Part shown: positions 33,671-43,600 of the stretch, piece by piece
Position numbering within the stretch: the stretch's first letter is position 1
Layout of the letters: the number at the start of each line of letters is the position of its first letter
NCBI RefSeq assembly: GCF_022063185.1
Contig: NZ_CP091913.1
Coordinates: 388,501 to 452,500, forward strand
Source of the DNA: Nostoc sp. UHCC 0870
GTDB taxonomy: Bacteria > Cyanobacteriota > Cyanobacteriia > Cyanobacteriales > Nostocaceae
Reading direction: 5' to 3'
DNA length: 64,000 bases
Position numbers and translations under genes: made by a program
Notes under the pieces: model-generated
Told to the model about the DNA's origin: nothing
Seen by the model: the letters and a program-made list of their open reading frames with translations, nothing else
The model's database searches: none

Positions 33671-34654
33671 ATGATTCAATTCCGTATTCAGCCAGATAGT
33701 GAAATTCCCGCATCAACCCAGCTATTTAATCAAATGCGGTTTGCGATCGCCTCTCGGCAATATTCGCCAGGTTACAAGTTACCCAGTACAAGGGCTTTAG
33801 CCATGCAAACGGGGCTACACCGCAACACCATCAGTAAAGTTTACCGTCAGCTAGAAGAAGACGGTTTTGTAGAAAGTCTGGCTGGTTCAGGAATTTACGT
33901 CCGCGCCCAAGGACACGAAGGCGGAAGTCGGCTACAATCACCCATTTTGCAACAACATCCTGAAGCCTCAAAAGTTTTGCAGCAAGCCCTTGACGAACTA
34001 ATTGGCCAAGGATGTTCACTTAATCAAGCACGAGAGATATTTTTAGCAGAAATTGACTGGCGTTTACGTTGTGGTGCGCGGGTATTAGTTGCAGCCCCTT
34101 CTAAAGATTTGGGTGTTGGTGATTTAATGGTCTATGAATTGGAAGACACCTTGCAAATACCCGTACAATTAGTAGCAATAGAAGAGTTAGCGGCAATACT
34201 CGATAAAACTACCTCAGCTACGGTAGTTACCAGTAGATATTTTATCAACGACGTGGAAGCGATCGCAGCACCTAAATCTGTGCGGGTGATTCCTCTCGAT
34301 ATCTACGACTACAGCAAAGAACTCAACCTCCTGAAAACCCTACCTAAAGATAACTGTGTAGGTATAGTTAGTCTCAGTTCTGGAATTGGTCATCAAGCGG
34401 AGGTAATCTTACACGGTTTACGAGGTGATGACTTATTAATTATGACTACCCAACCACAGGATAGTTATAAATTGCAAGCCATTGTCAAACGCGCCGAGGT
34501 AATTATTTGCGATCAAGCTTGTTTTAGCATAGTGCAGACAGCAGTCCAAGCAGCGTCTGAAGATATCATTCGTCCACCCAAGCTGATTAAAGTAGACAGT
34601 TACATCGGTACAAATTCAATTAACTTACTCAAACGAGAATTGGGATTGGGTTGA
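33671..34654 (+). CDS. plmA: GntR-family regulator, PlmA-like
   Basis: 327 residues. N-terminal winged HTH (QFRIQPDSEIPASTQLFNQM, then PSTRALAMQTGLHRNTISKVY RQLEEDGFVE), then a long effector-type domain of about 230 residues without an aminotransferase signature (CGARVLVAAPSKDLGVGDLMVYELE, VGIVSLSSGIGHQAEVILHGLRGDDLLIMTTQPQ). This architecture matches the cyanobacteria-specific PlmA group, known in Anabaena for plasmid maintenance and in other strains for binding PipX-PII. The ATG at 33671 is preferred to an upstream GTG. Confidence 0.8.
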   Translation: MIQFRIQPDSEIPASTQLFNQMRFAIASRQYSPGYKLPSTRALAMQTGLHRNTISKVYRQLEEDGFVESLAGSGIYVRAQGHEGGSRLQSPILQQHPEASKVLQQALDELIGQGCSLNQAREIFLAEIDWRLRCGARVLVAAPSKDLGVGDLMVYELEDTLQIPVQLVAIEELAAILDKTTSATVVTSRYFINDVEAIAAPKSVRVIPLDIYDYSKELNLLKTLPKDNCVGIVSLSSGIGHQAEVILHGLRGDDLLIMTTQPQDSYKLQAIVKRAEVIICDQACFSIVQTAVQAASEDIIRPPKLIKVDSYIGTNSINLLKRELGLG

Positions 34655-34667
34655 TGTAGAAATGATT

Positions 34668-34729
34668 GCGTAGGCTTTGTCCGTCGTAGAAATCGCCTGA
34701 CATTATTGTTGATGATTTTATCAGGCGAT
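34668..34729. terminator. Dispersed repeat plus hairpin between convergent genes
   Basis: GCGTAGGCTTTGTCCGTCGT (34668 on) recurs at 35753. It runs into a hairpin ATCGCCTGA / TCAGGCGAT (34692-34700, 34721-34729) that could end transcripts from both sides. Confidence 0.5.
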
Positions 34730-34753
34730 CGCTCATCTTAATTGTGATTAAAT

Positions 34754-35710
34754 TTATTGATTTGTGGTGTCTTGTTGTTGGTTTAACCAGAGTTCTAAAT
34801 CTGCGACTGTGGCAAAATCTAATAATTCTTCCCCTAGTATTTCTAACTGTTCAATAGATAATTGTTGAATTTGCTCGATGAGAGATAAATCAATGTTTCC
34901 CAGCCTTCGATTTAATAAGCGAATAATTAACTGTTGTTCTCCTTGCTGTAAACCTTGTTGTAAACCTTGTTGCAAGCCTTGTTGCAAGCCTTGTTGTACA
35001 CCTTCTTGTCTAGCCCGTTCTCTGTCTTCCTGATACAATGGTGCTAATCTCATCATTAACTCCCGGTCTTCTGTTTCGATATTTTGATTGATTCGCAAAT
35101 TTTGTTGCAGACTATAAAGTAATTCTAGCGTCACTCTTTTGAATGGGTGAGTGGTTGGGAGCGTGACTAATTCATCAATCGCTTGCTGCTGTATTTTACC
35201 ACGTCCTAGTATTCTCAGCCATAGTGTTTCGGAAATAGACGGTAACTGATGAATTGCAACTATGGCTGTGCGGAAATGTTGGGGTAAAAAGTATATTCCT
35301 TTGAACCAATCTGATTTCGGCTCTCCTCCATAACCGGATATGATATTTTCTGATGCGGTGGGTGTGAGTATCCACAGTTGGGGAATTTCTGTGTCTGATA
35401 TTTTAATTTTATTGCGCTTTGCTTCTCGTTGAATTTCGCTCTTTACTTCTGATAATTTAGAGATACAATCGCCAATTTCGTCTACTGATGCGGGGTTGCG
35501 GAATGGTTCAAATATAGCTGGGGTTGTTGCCATTGAGCCTAATATTCCCAAGGTGTTTAAGTTGGCTGTTTGTGTGGGAATTGGTGTGAATAATACGTCT
35601 ATTTCTTTGACTTCTGCTGCTACTCGACTTGGTGCTTGAACTGTTCCGAATGGTTTTAGTAGTTCTTCTAGGTAGTCTTTGGAGAATTGGTCATGGATGA
35701 ATCTGGTCAT
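34754..35710 (-). CDS. Rpn/DUF4351-like nuclease-fold protein with LQQG repeats
   Basis: 318 residues from ATG 35710 (MTRFIHDQFSKDYLEELL), preceded by AAAGGA. Upstream in-frame residues come from a dispersed repeat and should be left out. The N-terminal part (EVKEIDVLFTP, then LNTLGILGSM) matches transposase-like PD-(D/E)XK relatives of the Rpn group; the Asp/Val-Leu-Phe strand is kept. A Gln-rich insert QEGVQQGLQQGLQQG reflects a 12-bp tandem repeat at about 34934-34999. The C-terminal RLLNRRLGNIDLSLIEQIQQLSIEQLEILGEELLDFATVADLELWL is a DUF4351 domain. Such families expand in Nostoc and are thought to be recombination-related. Confidence 0.8.
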   Translation of the reverse strand: MTRFIHDQFSKDYLEELLKPFGTVQAPSRVAAEVKEIDVLFTPIPTQTANLNTLGILGSMATTPAIFEPFRNPASVDEIGDCISKLSEVKSEIQREAKRNKIKISDTEIPQLWILTPTASENIISGYGGEPKSDWFKGIYFLPQHFRTAIVAIHQLPSISETLWLRILGRGKIQQQAIDELVTLPTTHPFKRVTLELLYSLQQNLRINQNIETEDRELMMRLAPLYQEDRERARQEGVQQGLQQGLQQGLQQGLQQGEQQLIIRLLNRRLGNIDLSLIEQIQQLSIEQLEILGEELLDFATVADLELWLNQQQDTTNQ

Positions 35711-35752
35711 TCCTTTGGCTTGGGCAAGGATAATTAATTCTATTTTACCAAA

Positions 35753-35784
35753 GCGTAGGCTTTGCCCGTTGTAGATATCGCCTG
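35753..35784. repeat. Dispersed repeat GCGTAGGCTTTG...
   Basis: A copy of the repeat at 34668 lies just upstream of the Rpn-like start. Two HIP1-type sites lie in the gap beyond. Confidence 0.55.
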
Positions 35785-35915
35785 CCAGAGCAATGCCTGT
35801 GATGTCCACAGAAGTCAAGAAATCATTGGAAAAACTATAGTTTACCGCGATCGCAAAAACTTTGTCTACGGCATTAATCTAAGTCATAGATAGAGTGAGA
35901 AGATAAGCTTAAAAC

Positions 35916-36833
35916 CTAACTCACTTGCAACTCCGCTACAGGAACTTGCAAAAACTCCCGCACGCGCCGCAGGTAAGTTGGTGCGTCCTCCAGCATCGGA
36001 AAATGCGCCGTATTAGGAATCATGACAAACTCCACCTTGTCATTTAATGCTGCTGCTTGTCGCCCCATTTCCGCCGGAATAATCTTGTCATACTCCCCAG
36101 CAATTAGTAGCGTCGGCACTTGCAACTTAGCAAACTCATGGGGCATTAATTCCGCCTGTGCCTTACTTACCGAAGTAAAAATAGTACCTAAAGCCGTATC
36201 ATAATCAGCGTCGAGAAAATCTTGTAAAAAAGCCTGACGCTCATATTTGGGGATGGGACGATGCAAAAACCTCGCCATAAACATCCTGTCAACAAATGGT
36301 ATTTTTCCTAACCAATTGGGACGGAATTTAACTACATAGCCCCCAAATTTATGGAAGGATGTAAAGGCTTTTTCGTCGTATTCAAAAATTCCGCTACAGG
36401 TCAAGATTGCTTTTTCGACTCGTTGGGGATAAAGGTTAAAAAACAAGGCTGCAACAGAAGCACCCATTGAGTGAGCATTAATATAAACACGCTGGAGGTT
36501 TAATTTATCTAACAAAACTGCCAAATCTTCCGCGTATTCTTCTAATTCATAACTTAACTCTTGAACGGCCTGAGATTTTTGTTGGCTTGACTGTGACTCA
36601 ACAACAGACTCACTAACTTCGACAACCGTTGGTTTACCCTGAGAACGCCCAAACCCACGCATATCGTAGAGTAGACAATCAAACTGGTCTACTAAAGCAT
36701 TAGCCGTACTTTTCCAGTACCTAGCAGAACCAGCCCAACCATGAATGAACACCATCACAGGCTTTGCTCTGTCAGATGGCTGTTTCACCCACTCATAATA
36801 ATGCTCAACGCCACGAACATTGATATAAGGCAT
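35916..36833 (-). CDS. Alpha/beta hydrolase
   Basis: 305 residues. VMVFIHGWAGSARYWKSTANAL (oxyanion HG), LLYDMRGFGRSQGKPTV, nucleophile elbow NAHSMGAS (Ala in place of the usual first Gly), acid VPTLLIAGEYDKIIP and catalytic His in NTAHFPMLEDAP. Cytosolic esterase, epoxide hydrolase or peptidase-like; substrate not evident. A Ser/Gln-rich insert (SVVESQSSQQKSQ) around 75-90 is peculiar to this copy. Confidence 0.9.
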   Translation of the reverse strand: MPYINVRGVEHYYEWVKQPSDRAKPVMVFIHGWAGSARYWKSTANALVDQFDCLLYDMRGFGRSQGKPTVVEVSESVVESQSSQQKSQAVQELSYELEEYAEDLAVLLDKLNLQRVYINAHSMGASVAALFFNLYPQRVEKAILTCSGIFEYDEKAFTSFHKFGGYVVKFRPNWLGKIPFVDRMFMARFLHRPIPKYERQAFLQDFLDADYDTALGTIFTSVSKAQAELMPHEFAKLQVPTLLIAGEYDKIIPAEMGRQAAALNDKVEFVMIPNTAHFPMLEDAPTYLRRVREFLQVPVAELQVS

Positions 36834-36904
36834 TTTTCAAGAGTCCATAGTCAAAATAATTCGTAATACTAGCAAAGCGAGTATTACGAATTACGAATTA
36901 GTAA

Positions 36905-38245
36905 TTATGCTGATTCTGGCTTGGGTAGTGAAGATGGGTGTACGATAAGTTCGGCTGTGGAACGCTTCTCAACCATTTCTCGTGTGACGGTGCAGAGCGT
37001 TACATCTTTACGGGATGGTAACTCGTACATCACATCTAGCATGAGTTCCTCTACAATACCGCGTAAAGCTCTCGCACCAGTTTTCCGCCGATAGGCTTCT
37101 TGAGCGATCGCTCTTAAGGCATCTTGTTTAAAATCTAGTTGGACGTTATCCATCTTCAGCAGTTTTTGGTACTGCTTGACTAAGGCACTGCGTGGTTGGG
37201 TGAGAATTGCCATTAAAGCTTCTTCATCTAGGGGGTCTACCACGGCTACCATCGGTACGCGTCCGATAAATTCGGGAATCATGCCAAATTTGACTAAATC
37301 ATCTGGTTCAAGATGACGCAGTACATCTGCCGCCCGCTTTTCTTTTGTTTGCACTTCTCCCGGTTGCACAAAGCCTATTGCCTTTTTGCCTCCTCTCTGC
37401 TCTACCACCTTTTCTAAGCCAACGAACGCTCCACCACAAACAAAGAGAATGTTGCTGGTATCGATTTGGATACAGTCTTGATAAGGGTGCTTGCGTCCGC
37501 CTTGGGGTGGAACATTAGCGATTGTGCCTTCCAACATCTTGAGTAAAGCTTGCTGCACACCTTCGCCGGAAACGTCGCGGGTAATTGAGGGGTTCTCACT
37601 CTTACGGGCAATTTTATCGATTTCGTCGATGTAGATAATGCCTCGCTGCGCTTCTTCTACATCCAAATCAGCTACTTGTAGTAGTCGCAGTAAGATATTT
37701 TCGACATCTTCCCCTACATACCCGGCTTCTGTCAAAGTAGTGGCATCAGCAACGGCAAAGGGAACATCCAAAATTTTGGCCAGGCTTTGGGCTAGGAGAG
37801 TTTTGCCACAACCAGTAGGGCCAATTAAGAGAATATTGGATTTTTGCAGTTCTACAGCATCATCAGCACCATTTTTGCCACTGCCTTTACCTTGTAATAT
37901 CGCTAGCCGTTTGTAGTGATTGTAAACGGCAACTGATAAAACTTTCTTGGCTTCATCTTGACCTATGACGTGTTCGTCGAGGTATTTTTTAATCTCTCTA
38001 GGTTTGGGTATTTGGCTCAAGGAGAGACTGGAAGAACGGGTGCGACGTTTTTGAGGTGGTTCTGATTTTGGTGCTGGTTGCGCCGCCGCCCCATTAGTAT
38101 CTAGTAACTCTTCATCTAGAATTTCATTACACAAGTCAACGCATTCATCGCAGATGTAGACTCCCGGGCCTGCGATTAATTTACGCACCTGCTCTTGAGA
38201 CTTGCCACAAAACGAACATTTTAAATGGGAGTCGTACTTAGACAT
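36905..38245 (-). CDS. clpX: ATP-dependent Clp protease ATPase subunit ClpX
   Basis: 446 residues. Zinc-binding domain with Cys10, Cys13, Cys32 and Cys35, then a Pro/Ser-rich linker, Walker [43 protein letters not shown] (Walker B and pore region), and the small C-terminal domain with [13 protein letters not shown]. It unfolds substrates and feeds them to ClpP. It lies 9 bases after clpP and shares the tig-clpP-clpX operon. Confidence 0.98.
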   Translation of the reverse strand: MSKYDSHLKCSFCGKSQEQVRKLIAGPGVYICDECVDLCNEILDEELLDTNGAAAQPAPKSEPPQKRRTRSSSLSLSQIPKPREIKKYLDEHVIGQDEAKKVLSVAVYNHYKRLAILQGKGSGKNGADDAVELQKSNILLIGPTGCGKTLLAQSLAKILDVPFAVADATTLTEAGYVGEDVENILLRLLQVADLDVEEAQRGIIYIDEIDKIARKSENPSITRDVSGEGVQQALLKMLEGTIANVPPQGGRKHPYQDCIQIDTSNILFVCGGAFVGLEKVVEQRGGKKAIGFVQPGEVQTKEKRAADVLRHLEPDDLVKFGMIPEFIGRVPMVAVVDPLDEEALMAILTQPRSALVKQYQKLLKMDNVQLDFKQDALRAIAQEAYRRKTGARALRGIVEELMLDVMYELPSRKDVTLCTVTREMVEKRSTAELIVHPSSLPKPESA

Positions 38246-38254
38246 ACCAGCCTC

Positions 38255-38956
38255 TTATTTGACAATGGTGACATTTTCCCCTGCGGTGGGAAGATTTTGT
38301 CTGGAGATGACTTGATCGATCAAACCGTAGTTTTTTGCTTCTTCTGCCGACATAAAGAAGTCGCGGTCAGTATCTGTTTCAATTCTTTCTAAGGGTTGAC
38401 CAGTGTGTTGAGCCAATAACTGATTCAACATACCCTTAATATAAAGAATTTCTCTGGCTTGGATTTCTATGTCAATTGCTTGACCTTGTGCGCCGCCCAG
38501 AGGTTGGTGAATCATGATGCGGGAATCAGGTAGAGACATACGTTTACCCTGAGTTCCTGCTGTCAGCAAAAATGCCCCCATGCTTGCGGCTAATCCAAAA
38601 CATATGGTAACAACATCGGGACGGATCTGCTGAATTGTATCATAAATTGCCATGCCTGCGTAGACAGCACCGCCGGGAGAGTTAATGTACAGTTGGATGT
38701 CTTTTTCTGAATCTTCAGCATCTAAGAACAACAACTGGGCAACAATCGTGTTAGCTACGGCATCATCTATGGGCGTTCCCAGAAATATAATTCGCTCGCG
38801 CAGTAGGCGGGAGTAGATGTCAAAAGCCCTTTCTCCCATGCCCGATTGTTCCACGACCATAGGCACAATATTGCTAATGCCATGCAAATTGGAGGAAATT
38901 CCTCCGATTTGACTTAAACTGCTGATGGGGTAGTTTGCCGACTGCGATACAAGCAT
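38255..38956 (-). CDS. clpP: ATP-dependent Clp protease proteolytic subunit
   Basis: 233 residues, with a longer N-terminus than E. coli ClpP. The catalytic triad is Ser125 ([10 protein letters not shown]), His150 ([10 protein letters not shown]) and Asp199 (DTDRDFFM). A second start at Met33 ([20 protein letters not shown]) would give the typical core; both are possible. Cyanobacteria carry several clpP paralogues; this one is paired with clpX, so it is the ClpX partner (often called ClpP2). Confidence 0.96.
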   Translation of the reverse strand: MLVSQSANYPISSLSQIGGISSNLHGISNIVPMVVEQSGMGERAFDIYSRLLRERIIFLGTPIDDAVANTIVAQLLFLDAEDSEKDIQLYINSPGGAVYAGMAIYDTIQQIRPDVVTICFGLAASMGAFLLTAGTQGKRMSLPDSRIMIHQPLGGAQGQAIDIEIQAREILYIKGMLNQLLAQHTGQPLERIETDTDRDFFMSAEEAKNYGLIDQVISRQNLPTAGENVTIVK

Positions 38957-39324
38957 AGGAGAACTTTTAAAGATAGGTTGATTACAGATATTGTGCTAGC
39001 GATCGCTGCTAGGTAGGAAATAAAGTAAATTTTGATTTTACCTATGTGTATTATGCCTCATCTATATTCTTCTCGTGTAGCAGGGTATCAGGCAAGTAAG
39101 ATCACAAGTATTTGTTCTTTACTGGGAATGGGGTATAGGGCATAGAAAAATAGGCCTATTTACTCAATCCCTCATTTAGCATTTATAACCCAGTATTTGC
39201 GGTTTGTGCGAAGGGTTATTACCCCTGACAAGTACAGGTTTTTCATCGATAAATGAATGATGAGTGTAAAACCAAGGCAAAATCATCATTTTCCCCACTC
39301 TTACACCCCTACACCCCTATACCC

Positions 39325-40740
39325 TTACACCCCTGATTCTGTTGTAGATTCTGGGGTTTCTGCCTCAGTCTCAGGTTCAGTTGTTTCTGTAGCTTCCTCT
39401 TCGTTGGACAATGAACCTTCTGGCACAAGTTCCACGGTAGAATGTTCTAAGAGCCAATCCATAATTTTTTCGGTTAACATTTCGTTTTCTACTACAGAGC
39501 GCAGTCTGTCTTCGTCAATCTCTTCGTCTGCGTACTGCTCTAGTAGTTCTGTAACTCTGGCTTCAATTTCTGCGGGAGTTAGTGAAATTGACTCGCGCTT
39601 AGAGACTTCTTGTAAAGCCACAGACCGCTTGAGACGTTCGATGGCTTCATCACGCGATCGCTCCCGTAACTGCGGAATGATATCTTCAGTAAATAACTTC
39701 CTGACATCTAAGCCCTGCTGTGACAGCTTAATTGCTGTTTGTGTCAGCATCGTATCAATTTCTTGGTCGATCATGGTTGCTGGTAAATCGACTTCTACGT
39801 GCTTAACTAATTCTGTCACCAAGGCTTCTTGCTTGTTAGCTTTGGTTTTGTCCTCGGCTTCTTTTTGATATCGCTCATCTAAAGACGCACGCAAAGCTTC
39901 TAAGGTGTCGAAGTCGCTAACTTCTTGGGCGAAGTCATCATCTAATTCTGGAAGTTCTTTTTCTTTGAGTTCTTTGAGCGTGATTGTGAATATTGCTGGT
40001 TTCCCGGCTAATTCTTCGTTCACGTAGGGGTCGGGGAATTGCGCCGAAACTTCTCTGGTTTCGCCAGGATTCATCCCCATCATGCCAGAAACAAAGCCAG
40101 GAATAAATTTATCTTCTTCTAACTCTACTTGAAAATCACTAGCTTCACCGCCAGGAATTGGTTCTGGTTCAGCTTCCGGGTCTGCGTCTTCGGCTTTGGC
40201 GATGACACCTCGAAAATCTACTACAGCTACATCACCAATTTGGGCTGCACGTCCTTCCACGGGAATTAATGTGGCCATTTGCTGACGTTCTTTTTCTAGA
40301 ACCTCATCTACCCGATTGGAGTCATGCTTGATTTCTTCAGCTTTAGCTTCCAGCCCAGTGTACTGGGCTATGTTAACTTCTGGTTTGACATCAACAGCCG
40401 CCGTAAAGACCAGGGGCTTTCCCGGTTCATAATTATTAATTAAATCATCAAAGGAAGAGCGCAAACGGGGTTGACCAATCGCCTCGATGGATTCTTGTTC
40501 TACTGCTTTTTCAATCCCATTTTGGATTAATTCTTCCAGTGCGGTGGCTTTGATGCGAGCATTGCCCAATTGCTGTAACAATATTTGCCTAGGTACTTTG
40601 CCTTTACGAAACCCAGGAATATTGACGGTTTTGGCTAAGTTTCTGATAACCTGCTCGTAAGTTTGCTGAGTGCTTTCTGGTGTAATCTCTATTTCCAGCC
40701 CAATTTGGCTAGCGGGAAGTTTTTCCTGGGTAACTTTCAT
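39325..40740 (-). CDS. tig: Trigger factor (ribosome-associated chaperone)
   Basis: 471 residues. N-terminal ribosome-binding domain with FRKGKVP (GFRKGKVPRQILLQQLG), FKBP-type prolyl isomerase domain (about 160-250; GDVAVVDFRGVI, FIPGFVSGMMGMNPGETREV) and the long helical C-terminal arms (DERYQKEAEDKTKANKQEAL). The C-terminus has an acidic Thr/Glu tail (EEATETTEPETEAETPES) typical of cyanobacterial forms. It binds nascent chains at the exit tunnel. It is first in the operon with clpP and clpX, which handle failed folding products. Confidence 0.97.
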   Translation of the reverse strand: MKVTQEKLPASQIGLEIEITPESTQQTYEQVIRNLAKTVNIPGFRKGKVPRQILLQQLGNARIKATALEELIQNGIEKAVEQESIEAIGQPRLRSSFDDLINNYEPGKPLVFTAAVDVKPEVNIAQYTGLEAKAEEIKHDSNRVDEVLEKERQQMATLIPVEGRAAQIGDVAVVDFRGVIAKAEDADPEAEPEPIPGGEASDFQVELEEDKFIPGFVSGMMGMNPGETREVSAQFPDPYVNEELAGKPAIFTITLKELKEKELPELDDDFAQEVSDFDTLEALRASLDERYQKEAEDKTKANKQEALVTELVKHVEVDLPATMIDQEIDTMLTQTAIKLSQQGLDVRKLFTEDIIPQLRERSRDEAIERLKRSVALQEVSKRESISLTPAEIEARVTELLEQYADEEIDEDRLRSVVENEMLTEKIMDWLLEHSTVELVPEGSLSNEEEATETTEPETEAETPESTTESGV

Positions 40741-41209
40741 GCTTCGTCTCTAATTTTCTGGTGTTTGTGACTCCAAGTACACACAAGATGCGATTTACCG
40801 CTTCTGGATTTGATGTCTCTTGGGTAGAATGGGAGGTGTCTACAAGGCATATTTCCTGCCTTTCAGTAGAGATCCAGTGTACTGCCAATGGCAAAAGACT
40901 GGACACTTTGCCGCTATAACTTTACTGGAGGGAATTACCCACAGACTTATGTTTAAGCTACTATAGATTTTCTGCTTGAGAGCAGGTCATTGTACAATGT
41001 ACTTAATTTTTTGATATTAGTGGTAAATTTCAGCCAGAAATACAGTAAACTTTACTATTAACTTATGTCATGTAATTGAAACAATATTTTTATCTGTCAG
41101 AGATATTCAGTGAGATTAAAAAAAATTTTAACCTCTGTTACTGCTATTTAATCTTCAATCTTACCAAAACATTAAATTACCCATAACCTCTTAGAAGGAG
41201 GAAGTCAGT
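40741..41209. other. 469-bp divergent promoter region (tig / asd)
   Basis: AT-rich, no repeats, no open frame. A GTACAAT-GTAC near-palindrome occurs at about 40993. GGAGG for asd is at 41198-41204. Promoters cannot be placed securely. Confidence 0.5.
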
Positions 41210-42250
41210 TTGTCAAAGTTGTATCGTGTAGCTATTTTGGGGGCAACTGGTGCTGTAGGCACAGAGTTGTTGGAATTACTAGCCAGTCGGAATTTTCCGG
41301 TAGCGGATTTAAAATTATTAGCATCAGCCAGAAGTGTAGGGCGATCGCTCCCGTTTAAAGGCGAAAATATACCAGTAGAGCTTGTGAGCGATCGCGCCCT
41401 GGAAAATGTTGATATAGTCTTAGCTAGTGCTGGAGGTTCGACATCCAAAGCTTGGGCAAAAGTCGCCGTCGAAAAAGGCGCAGTCGTCATCGATAATTCT
41501 AGTGCCTTCCGTATGGACACGGAAGTTCCCCTAGTAGTCCCAGAAGTCAACCCCCAAGCCGCCGCCAACCACAAAGGGATTATAGCCAACCCCAACTGCA
41601 CCACGATTTTGATGACCTTGGCAGTTTGGCCTTTACATCAAATCAAACCAGTGCAGCGCATCATCGCCGCTACCTATCAATCTGCTAGCGGTGCAGGTGC
41701 AAAAGCAATGGAAGAAGTGAAAATCCAAAGTAGTGCCATTCTCCAAGGAGAGTCACCAATTGCTGAAGTTTTACCCTACCCATTAGCATTTAACTTATTT
41801 CCCCATAACTCCCCCATGACAGATTCAGGGTATTGTGAGGAAGAAATGAAAATGGTCAACGAAACCCGCAAAATTTTTGACGCACCACAAATTAGAATTT
41901 CTGCAACTTGTGTACGAGTTCCCGTATTGCGGGCGCATTCGGAAGCAATTAATCTAGAGTTCGCTGAACCATTTCCCCCAGAAACAGCCAGGGAAATCTT
42001 AAGCCGCGCTCCTGGAGTAAAATTAGTAGAAGACTGGGGCAAAAATTACTTTCCTATGCCCATCGAAGCCAGTGGTCAAGATGAGGTTTTAGTGGGTAGA
42101 ATTCGTCAAGATATTTCTCATCCCTGTGGGTTGGAACTGTGGCTATGTGGCGACCAAATTCGTAAAGGTGCTGCATTGAATGCAGTCCAAATTGCTGAGT
42201 TGTTAGTAGAGAAAAACTTACTCCAACCTGCGAAGGTATATGCTTCTTAG
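41210..42250 (+). CDS. asd: Aspartate-semialdehyde dehydrogenase
   Basis: 346 residues, TTG start preceded by AGAAGGAGGAAG, an unusually strong ribosome site that fixes this start. Rossmann motif VAILGATGAVG, VIDNSSAFRMD, and the catalytic Cys130 in ANPNCTT. HSEAINLEF holds the acid-base His; the C-terminal part DQIRKGAALNAVQIAELL is the family end. It reduces aspartyl phosphate to the semialdehyde for lysine, threonine and methionine. It starts the asd-dapA-rnj cluster, and dapA uses its product. Confidence 0.97.
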   Translation: MSKLYRVAILGATGAVGTELLELLASRNFPVADLKLLASARSVGRSLPFKGENIPVELVSDRALENVDIVLASAGGSTSKAWAKVAVEKGAVVIDNSSAFRMDTEVPLVVPEVNPQAAANHKGIIANPNCTTILMTLAVWPLHQIKPVQRIIAATYQSASGAGAKAMEEVKIQSSAILQGESPIAEVLPYPLAFNLFPHNSPMTDSGYCEEEMKMVNETRKIFDAPQIRISATCVRVPVLRAHSEAINLEFAEPFPPETAREILSRAPGVKLVEDWGKNYFPMPIEASGQDEVLVGRIRQDISHPCGLELWLCGDQIRKGAALNAVQIAELLVEKNLLQPAKVYAS

Positions 42251-42306
42251 GGGTGTAGGGGTGTAGAGGTGTAGGGGAGAAGAACTAGTCATTGTCTTCT
42301 CAGCAC

Positions 42307-42332
42307 CTGCTAAACGCCGCGCTACGGCTAAC
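42307..42332 (+). repeat. Small dispersed element A, copy 2, flanked by AGCAC
   Basis: 26 bases with core GCTAAACGCCGCGCTACGGC between AGCAC 5-mers (42302-42306, 42333-42337). Confidence 0.75.
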
Positions 42333-42429
42333 AGCACTATAAATCTTGTAAACAACTCATAAATAAGTTATTACAATAAAAACCACCAAGACATAAAAAC
42401 AAAAAAAGGTAGTTAGGAGTGAAAAAAGG

Positions 42430-43314
42430 GTGGGAGATTTTGGCAGAGTTTTAACCGCTATGATTACGCCGTTCAAAGCTGACGGTAGTGTAAACTATGC
42501 TGTAGCGGCAGAACTAGCAGCACATCTAGCTGACAACGGTACAGATACATTGGTAGTGTGTGGTACAACTGGGGAATCCCCTACTTTGAGTTGGGATGAA
42601 GAGTACCAGTTGTTTGTAGAAGTTTTGCAAGCAGTAGCAGGCAAAGCACAGGTAATTGCTGGCTGTGGATCTAATTCCACCAAAGAAGCGATCGCAGCGA
42701 CGCAAAAAGCAGCTAAAATAGGTGTACATGGTACTTTACAAGTTGTACCTTACTACAACAAACCGCCACAGGCAGGACTGTACCAGCATTTTCAGGCGAT
42801 CGCCCAGGCCTGTCCCGATTCACCGATATTGTTGTACAACATTCCCGGACGTACTGGTCAAAATCTCTCTCCAGAGACAGTTGTACAATTAGCTGCAATT
42901 GAGAATATAGTAGGCATTAAAGAAGCTAGTGGCAATCTCGACCAAGCCAGTGAAATTCGCAGGTTGACACCAAGAGAGTTTCAGATTTACGCTGGAGATG
43001 ATTCGTTAACCCTCCCCTTGTTAGCGATCGGGGCTAAGGGTGTTGTAAGTGTCGCCTCTCATCTGGTAGGCAACCAAATCCAACAGATGATTCAAGCTTT
43101 TGATGCAGGTCAAGTGGAAGTTGCTAGTGAAATTCATCTACGATGTTTCCCATTGTTTAAAGCATTATTTCTCTCTACAAATCCTATCCCTATTAAACAA
43201 GCACTAAAACTTCAAGGCTGGGAGGTTGGCTCGACTCGTCTGCCACTATGTGACACTGACCCTAGTGTGAGTGAAAAATTAGCAGCAGTCATGAAAAAAC
43301 TCGAATTAATTTAA
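42430..43314 (+). CDS. dapA: 4-hydroxy-tetrahydrodipicolinate synthase
   Basis: 294 residues from GTG 42430, with AGGAG upstream at 42413. TIM-barrel family: [70 protein letters not shown] (Tyr of the catalytic relay), and the Schiff-base Lys in VGIKEASGN. It condenses aspartate semialdehyde with pyruvate for diaminopimelate and lysine. asd lies just upstream, which supports a shared pathway. Confidence 0.97.
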   Translation: MGDFGRVLTAMITPFKADGSVNYAVAAELAAHLADNGTDTLVVCGTTGESPTLSWDEEYQLFVEVLQAVAGKAQVIAGCGSNSTKEAIAATQKAAKIGVHGTLQVVPYYNKPPQAGLYQHFQAIAQACPDSPILLYNIPGRTGQNLSPETVVQLAAIENIVGIKEASGNLDQASEIRRLTPREFQIYAGDDSLTLPLLAIGAKGVVSVASHLVGNQIQQMIQAFDAGQVEVASEIHLRCFPLFKALFLSTNPIPIKQALKLQGWEVGSTRLPLCDTDPSVSEKLAAVMKKLELI

Positions 43315-43600
43315 TCATAATTACCATTATTGCGGTATTTGCTAATTGCTACTATTTGTCAAAACTGTATATTGATTAAATCGACATAATTGTGACTAAA
43401 TTTCTATGGCAACGCCTGTTGAAAAATTTGATAGCTATACAATGAATTATTCAATGTAAATTATCTTTTCTATTGCACCAAAACTTACATATTTAATGAA
43501 AATTTGGCTGCTGGCAAACAGCAGGCTAATGTTGTCATTCATACAAGATTAATAAGTTTGAATTTATTAACCCTAAAACAACAAACAACCTCAGGAGAAA

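Noticed and set aside
39257..39868. 203-codon plus frame opposite trigger factor
   Set aside because: Ser-rich antisense shadow of the tig Glu/Asp-rich C-terminus.
41191..41604. 137-codon minus frame
   Set aside because: Antisense shadow of asd, which has a strong ribosome site and family motifs.
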